A DNA stretch of 64,000 bases, taken from Paraburkholderia caribensis (GTDB lineage: Bacteria > Pseudomonadota > Gammaproteobacteria > Burkholderiales > Burkholderiaceae). A program made the position numbers and the translations under genes. Of this stretch, positions 59,877 through 64,000 are shown piece by piece. Location of the stretch: contig NZ_CP026101.1 of NCBI RefSeq assembly GCF_002902945.1, positions 496,001 to 560,000 of the forward strand. Direction: 5' to 3'. The notes beneath the pieces were generated by a model, which saw only the letters and a program-made list of their open reading frames with translations, was not told the origin of the DNA and made no database searches. The first letter of the stretch is position 1. Each line of letters opens with the position of its first letter.

Positions 59877-61670
59877 ATGCCCACCCCCTTCGCACGCTAT
59901 CTTTCACTGTTCCTGCTGGCGTGTGCGTTGATCCTGCCGTATGCAGTGGTCAACCACACGTATCCGATTCCGACCTTCTACGCCGAGTTCACGGCGCTGT
60001 CGCTCTATCTGCTGCTGGGCGCGGGCATCGCGTTTCTGGTGTCGACGGCACGGCCGCGCGTCGCGTTCGCGTCGCCCGTTGCCGCGCTCGTGCCGCTCGG
60101 GTTCGGGCTCGTGCTGGTCGCGCAGTCGCTCGTACTACCAGTCGCGCAACCGTCGATGAACTGGCTCGGCGCCGGCTTCCTGCTTGCCGCGTTCATGGCC
60201 ACGCACGCCGGCTTTGGTTTCAGCCGGGCGAATCTGACGGAAAACGCGTTCACGGTGGCGGCGTTCGCGCTGGTCGTGGGCGGCCTCTTCGCGGTGTTCT
60301 GCCAAACCATCCAGCTGTTTCACCTCGAGGTCAAGGTGACGCCGCTCGTGGTTGCCTACAGCGTGCTGACCGAGCGCCGGCCGTTCGGCAACATGGCGCA
60401 GGCCAATCACCTTGCAACATACATCGCGTTCGCAACGGCGGGTGCGATGTACCTCGTGCAGACGCGGCGCATCAACGTGTTCATCTGGCTGCTCGTGTCG
60501 GCGATCTTTTCGGGCGGCCTGGCGTTGACCGTGTCGCGCGGACCGTGGCTGCAGATGGGCGTGATCGTCGTCGCGGGGTTCTGGATGGCGTTTGCCGAAC
60601 AGCGCCGCAATCCGTCGCGCCGCCGCAGCAACCGCGAGTGGTTGATTCCCGTCGTGCTCGCCGTATTGTTCTTCGCGGTGAATGCGGCGATCCGCTGGGC
60701 GAACGTTCACTACGATCTCGGTCTGGCCCAGTCCGCTGCCGAGCGCATGAAGGATTCGAGCCAGATTGCACCGCGCCTCGCGCTGTGGAAGTACGGCTGG
60801 ACGATGTTCCGCACGCATCCGTTGCTAGGTGTCGGCTGGGGCGAATTTCCGCGCTACCAGTACGATCTTGCGAAAGCGCTGGGCGGCGTCGAGATTGCCA
60901 ATAACTCGCACGACATCTTTATCGATTTGCTGGCTAAGACGGGGCTGATCGGACTGGGTATCGTGCTGCTCGGTCTCGCTGCCTGGTTCGTGCGCGTCGT
61001 GCGTGCGCCGCATACGGCCGCGCGCGTGTTCGGTCTCGCGCTGATCGGCGTGCTGGTGATGCATGCGCTCGTCGAGTATCCGCAGCAGTACATGTTCTTC
61101 CTGCTGCCGGCGATGTTCGTGATCGGCCTGCTCGACACGAAGCCGCTGCGGCTGATTCCGGGCGGCATGTCGTTCGGCGCGTTCCTTGTGATCGTGTTCG
61201 GCGGACTGGCTGCGCTGTATCCGATCTACCGCGACTATGCGCGTTCCGAAGTGCTGTATTACGGCTCGCGTCCGTTCGACCAGTATCGTGAAGACCCGTC
61301 GTTCCTGTTCGGCGCGTGGGGCGAGTACGGGATGGCGACGCTCTTGCCGATGAACTCGCAGGATCTGCCGCACAAGCTCGCGATGCATCGCCAGGCGATG
61401 GCGCTGTTGCCGGGCGAAACGGTGCTGCGCCGTTACGCGGTGTTGCAGGCGTTGAGCGGCGACACCAACGGTGCGTTCGATACCGTCGACCGTCTGAAGA
61501 TCTTCGCCGAGGAACTGCATGACTGGCCTTCGCAGCTCGCCTATCTGTACGATTTGTGCGATCAGCAGAAGACGCTGGGGGCGTTCAAGGCGGAACTGAT
61601 GAAGAAGTACGGCACGCCGCCGAAGGACATCAACAATAGCGATGACGAAGAGGGCGACGACGAGGATTGA
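59877..61670 (+). CDS. pglL: PglL-type O-oligosaccharyltransferase (Wzy_C / O-antigen ligase fold)
   Basis: A 597-residue protein with about 11-12 membrane helices and the Wzy_C region 'KYGWTMFRTHPLLGVGWGEF' followed by 'NNSHDIFIDLLAKTGLIGLG', whose His and Arg/Lys residues are catalytic in O-oligosaccharyltransferases; the C-terminal ~200 residues are soluble. Pilin-pglL adjacency is known from Burkholderia, where PglL moves a lipid-linked glycan onto Ser/Thr of periplasmic proteins. The start at 59877 lies about 20 nt after the intron end and has no ribosome site. An acidic tail (NNSDDEEGDDED) ends the protein. Distinction from WaaL ligase rests on context. Confidence 0.87.
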   Translation: MPTPFARYLSLFLLACALILPYAVVNHTYPIPTFYAEFTALSLYLLLGAGIAFLVSTARPRVAFASPVAALVPLGFGLVLVAQSLVLPVAQPSMNWLGAGFLLAAFMATHAGFGFSRANLTENAFTVAAFALVVGGLFAVFCQTIQLFHLEVKVTPLVVAYSVLTERRPFGNMAQANHLATYIAFATAGAMYLVQTRRINVFIWLLVSAIFSGGLALTVSRGPWLQMGVIVVAGFWMAFAEQRRNPSRRRSNREWLIPVVLAVLFFAVNAAIRWANVHYDLGLAQSAAERMKDSSQIAPRLALWKYGWTMFRTHPLLGVGWGEFPRYQYDLAKALGGVEIANNSHDIFIDLLAKTGLIGLGIVLLGLAAWFVRVVRAPHTAARVFGLALIGVLVMHALVEYPQQYMFFLLPAMFVIGLLDTKPLRLIPGGMSFGAFLVIVFGGLAALYPIYRDYARSEVLYYGSRPFDQYREDPSFLFGAWGEYGMATLLPMNSQDLPHKLAMHRQAMALLPGETVLRRYAVLQALSGDTNGAFDTVDRLKIFAEELHDWPSQLAYLYDLCDQQKTLGAFKAELMKKYGTPPKDINNSDDEEGDDED

Positions 61671-61773
61671 TGCCTCGGCCGTCAAGTACGAAGGCGGCGC
61701 GTCGGACGCGCCGCCGCTTCAGCGAGAGTGGGGAACCCTTAACAGGCAAGCTACGCAGGCGCGCCGCAAAACC

Positions 61774-62250
61774 TCACTCCGCCACCCAATCTCCCGACTT
61801 CCCGCCGTGTTTCTCAAGCACTCGAACATCGGTGATGGTCATCCCGCGATCTACGGCCTTGCACATGTCGTAGACCGTCAGCAGCCCGACCTGCACGGCC
61901 GTCAGCGCTTCCATCTCGACCCCCGTTCTGCCGAGCGTCTCGACCTGCACGCGACAATGCACCGCAGGGCCCGACTCGTCCAGCTCGAAATCGACGGCAA
62001 CGCGGGTGAGCGCCAGCGGATGACACAAGGGAATCAGATCGGCGGTGCGCTTCGCGCCCTGGATCGCGGCGATGCGCGCGATGCCGATCACGTCGCCTTT
62101 CTTCGCTTCGCCTTTGCGGATCAGGTCGAACGTGGCGGGCAGCATGCGGATCGTGCCGCGCGCGACCGCGATGCGTTTCGTCTCCGCCTTGCCGCCTACG
62201 TCGACCATATGCGCCTGGCCGGCTGCGTCGAAATGAGTGAGTTCGGGCAT
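61774..62250 (-). CDS. moaC: Cyclic pyranopterin monophosphate synthase accessory protein MoaC
   Basis: Converts the product of MoaA to cPMP in molybdenum cofactor synthesis. The 158-residue protein has 'LTHFDAAGQAHMVDVGGKAE', 'GIARIAAIQGAKRTADLIPL', 'CHPLALTRVAVDFELDESG' and 'TVYDMCKAVDRGMTITDVRV', which hold the active-site Lys, His and Asp. It converges on pglL over 103 nt containing a GC hairpin (61693-61715, no T run) and is divergent from bepA. Confidence 0.97.
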   Translation of the reverse strand: MPELTHFDAAGQAHMVDVGGKAETKRIAVARGTIRMLPATFDLIRKGEAKKGDVIGIARIAAIQGAKRTADLIPLCHPLALTRVAVDFELDESGPAVHCRVQVETLGRTGVEMEALTAVQVGLLTVYDMCKAVDRGMTITDVRVLEKHGGKSGDWVAE

Positions 62251-62484
62251 GGTTGGCTCCTTCAGAGGGCGCCTATCATAGCAGCGCGAGCGTCCCGGGG
62301 CAGTCGGGCGCGGGACGGCGAAGAATCACGATAGCGCACAAAGCGTGCGGATGCCTGATTGTGGGCAACCCGCCATCCACGCACCGACTGGGAGCCGAAG
62401 CGCCCACCGCACCCGGTACAATCGAAAACAAGGCCTGTTTCTTCCGGCACCTTACGCCGCTTTCGATTTCGCCCATCGTCCGCA

Positions 62485-64000
62485 ATGCGTCTGAAACGGT
62501 TTCTCGCTGCATTGTTGTCCGTCACGCTCGCCGTCCCGCCCGCGATCATCGCGCAGCCGTCGAACCTGTCGGAACTGCCGCTCGTCACCGGGCCGCTCGA
62601 CACGTACGGCGCGACAGCCGTGCCGCCCGACATCGCACCAGGCGTGTTCGGTCTCTACGGCGGCGCGCAGTCGCGCTTCGCGGGTAACCCCGGCGGCAAC
62701 GCGAGCCTGCGCGCGCCCATGTCGACCCAGCAGTTGCCCGATCTCGGCGATGGCTCGGGTGGCTCGCTCACGCCGCAAGCCGAACGCAAGCTCGGCGAAC
62801 GTGTGATGCGCGAAGTCCGCGCCGATCCCGACTATATCGACGACTGGCTCGTGCGCGACTATCTGAACTCGATCTCCGAGAAGCTCGCCGCGGCCGCGAG
62901 CGCGCAGTTCATCGGCGGCTATCGTCCTGACTTCGATCTGTTCGCGATGCGCGACGCGCAGATCAACGCTTTCTCGTTGCCGGGCGGCTTCATCGGCGTG
63001 AATACCGGGCTGATCGTTGCGACGCAGACGGAATCGGAACTCGCGTCCGTCGTCGGACACGAAATGGGTCACGTGCTGCAACGGCACATCGCGCGGATGA
63101 TCACGGCGGGCGAGCACAGCGGCTACGCGGCGCTCGCGAGCATGTTGCTCGGCGTGCTGGCGGGCGTCCTCGCGCATAGCGGCGATCTGGGCAGCGCGAT
63201 CGCCATCGGCGGGCAGGCCTATGCGGTCGACAGCCAGTTGCGTTTCTCGCGCGCGGCCGAGCACGAAGCCGACCGGGTCGGCTTCCAGATGCTCGCGGGC
63301 GCGGGTTATGACCCGTATGGAATGGTGTCGTTCTTCGAGCGGCTCGACCGCGCGTCGATGAGCGACGCGGGCGCGCCCGCCTACGCGCGCACGCACCCGC
63401 TGACGGGCGAGCGGATCGCCGATATGTCCGACCGCGCGCGCCGCGCACCTTACCGGCAGCCGCGCCAGTCGTCGGAATATGCGTTCGTGCGCGCACGGGC
63501 GCGCGTGCTGCAGGACCGCTCACGCAGCGAATACGCGGACGACATCTCACGGATGCGCTCCGAAGTCGAAGACCGTACCGCGCTGAACGTGGCGGGCAAC
63601 TGGTACGGCATCGCGTACGCGCAGATGCTGCTCGAGCGCTACGACGACGCTTCGGCTTCGCTGGCGACGGCGCGCGCCGCGTTCGACGCCAACGAGCGCG
63701 CCGAAGGCGATCCTTCGCGCAGTTCGCCGAGCCTCGACGTGCTCGCGGTCGACATCGCCCGGCGCGCCGGCCGCAACGACGAAGCCGTGCGTCTCGCGGA
63801 AATCGCGCAAAAGCGCTGGCCGCAATCTCACGCGGCCATCGAGATGCGCCTGCAGACGCTGCTCACCGCACGCCGTTTCGGCGAAGCACAGGTGCAGGCC
63901 CAGCGCGAGACGCGCGCCGATCCGCAGCAGCCCGTCTGGTGGCGTTACCTTGCGCAGGCGAGCGTCGGCACGGGTGATGCGCTGACGCAGCATCGCGCGC
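62485..64000 (+). CDS. bepA: Periplasmic M48 metalloprotease/chaperone BepA (3' end outside window)
   Basis: BepA (YfgC) degrades or helps misassembled outer-membrane proteins, notably LptD and the BAM complex. The frame is open from ATG 62485 to the window end, 505 residues. It has a signal peptide ('LKRFLAALLSVTLAVPPAII'), an M48 domain with the zinc motif 'ASVVGHEMGHVLQRHIARMI' and the downstream Glu in 'RAAEHEADRVGFQMLAGAGY', and the start of TPR repeats ('AGNWYGIAYAQMLLERYDDA', 'DIARRAGRNDEAVRLAEIAQ'). The end is missing, so completeness cannot be judged. Confidence 0.93.
   Translation, partial: MRLKRFLAALLSVTLAVPPAIIAQPSNLSELPLVTGPLDTYGATAVPPDIAPGVFGLYGGAQSRFAGNPGGNASLRAPMSTQQLPDLGDGSGGSLTPQAERKLGERVMREVRADPDYIDDWLVRDYLNSISEKLAAAASAQFIGGYRPDFDLFAMRDAQINAFSLPGGFIGVNTGLIVATQTESELASVVGHEMGHVLQRHIARMITAGEHSGYAALASMLLGVLAGVLAHSGDLGSAIAIGGQAYAVDSQLRFSRAAEHEADRVGFQMLAGAGYDPYGMVSFFERLDRASMSDAGAPAYARTHPLTGERIADMSDRARRAPYRQPRQSSEYAFVRARARVLQDRSRSEYADDISRMRSEVEDRTALNVAGNWYGIAYAQMLLERYDDASASLATARAAFDANERAEGDPSRSSPSLDVLAVDIARRAGRNDEAVRLAEIAQKRWPQSHAAIEMRLQTLLTARRFGEAQVQAQRETRADPQQPVWWRYLAQASVGTGDALTQHRA

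Overview
The window is a GC-rich, gene-dense chromosomal segment of a beta-proteobacterium of the Burkholderia sensu lato group, most likely Paraburkholderia or Caballeronia. The evidence is protein-level similarity recalled from memory, the gene order (lptD-surA-pdxA-rsmA; miaB-ybeZ-ybeY ... corC-lnt-glyQ-glyS-gmhB-plsC; recA-recX-DUF2889-sucC-sucD-terC-pilin-pglL-moaC-bepA) and the porin and repeat types. No plasmid, prophage, CRISPR array or secretion island is visible. The two end genes, lptD and bepA, are cut by the window edges.

Layout. 1-6000 (+): outer-membrane biogenesis and housekeeping genes (lptD, surA, pdxA, rsmA), a general porin and glyoxalase I. 6.9-20 kb (-): a long co-directional block for tRNA and rRNA maturation (miaB, ybeZ, ybeY), envelope lipids and lipoproteins (corC, lnt, plsC), heptose synthesis (gmhB) and glycyl-tRNA synthetase (glyQS). 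20-25 kb: a LysR regulator divergent from a VOC protein and an MFS exporter, an XRE-cupin regulator, and ribB under an FMN riboswitch. 26-32 kb: the glycerol regulon (glpD, glpK, glpR, with a GlpR-type operator before glpD). 32.5-41 kb: a diiron ferritin-like protein, a PNPOx-fold protein, rhlE, a hemolysin III homologue, two multiheme cytochromes c and copCD. 41-45.5 kb: galactonate dehydratase with its GntR regulator, and a MarR/MFS efflux pair. 45.5-50 kb: tRNA-Met, an MHS transporter and a two-component system. 50-64 kb: recA-recX, sucCD, terC, a pilin, a group II intron, pglL, moaC and bepA.

The most unusual content is intergenic. Three copies of a roughly 660-bp nested palindromic element (cores 6084-6743, 15507-16166, 25227-25888) sit between unrelated genes. 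Each has 34-nt perfect-stem hairpins near both ends, a 25-bp perfect inner inverted repeat, and outer tandem modules rich in 'GCTGGCATCCGCGATT'. Copy 2 is copy 1 turned round as a whole. Copy 3 has the outer arms of copy 1 but its inner ~247-bp core is flipped, which suggests that the core inverts or recombines within the arms. No protein of their own is apparent.

Second, a complete group II intron (about 56934-59856) with an intact reverse transcriptase/HNH protein lies between a pilin gene and its probable O-oligosaccharyltransferase pglL, ending about 20 nt before the pglL start. Third, the galactonate regulator lacks any ATG, GTG or TTG start for its DNA-binding domain; an ATT codon sits exactly where the Shine-Dalgarno sequence predicts. 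Control sites that can be read directly include a perfect LexA box before recA, the FMN riboswitch, and palindromes before dgoD, the MFS/marR pair and the LysR/VOC pair.
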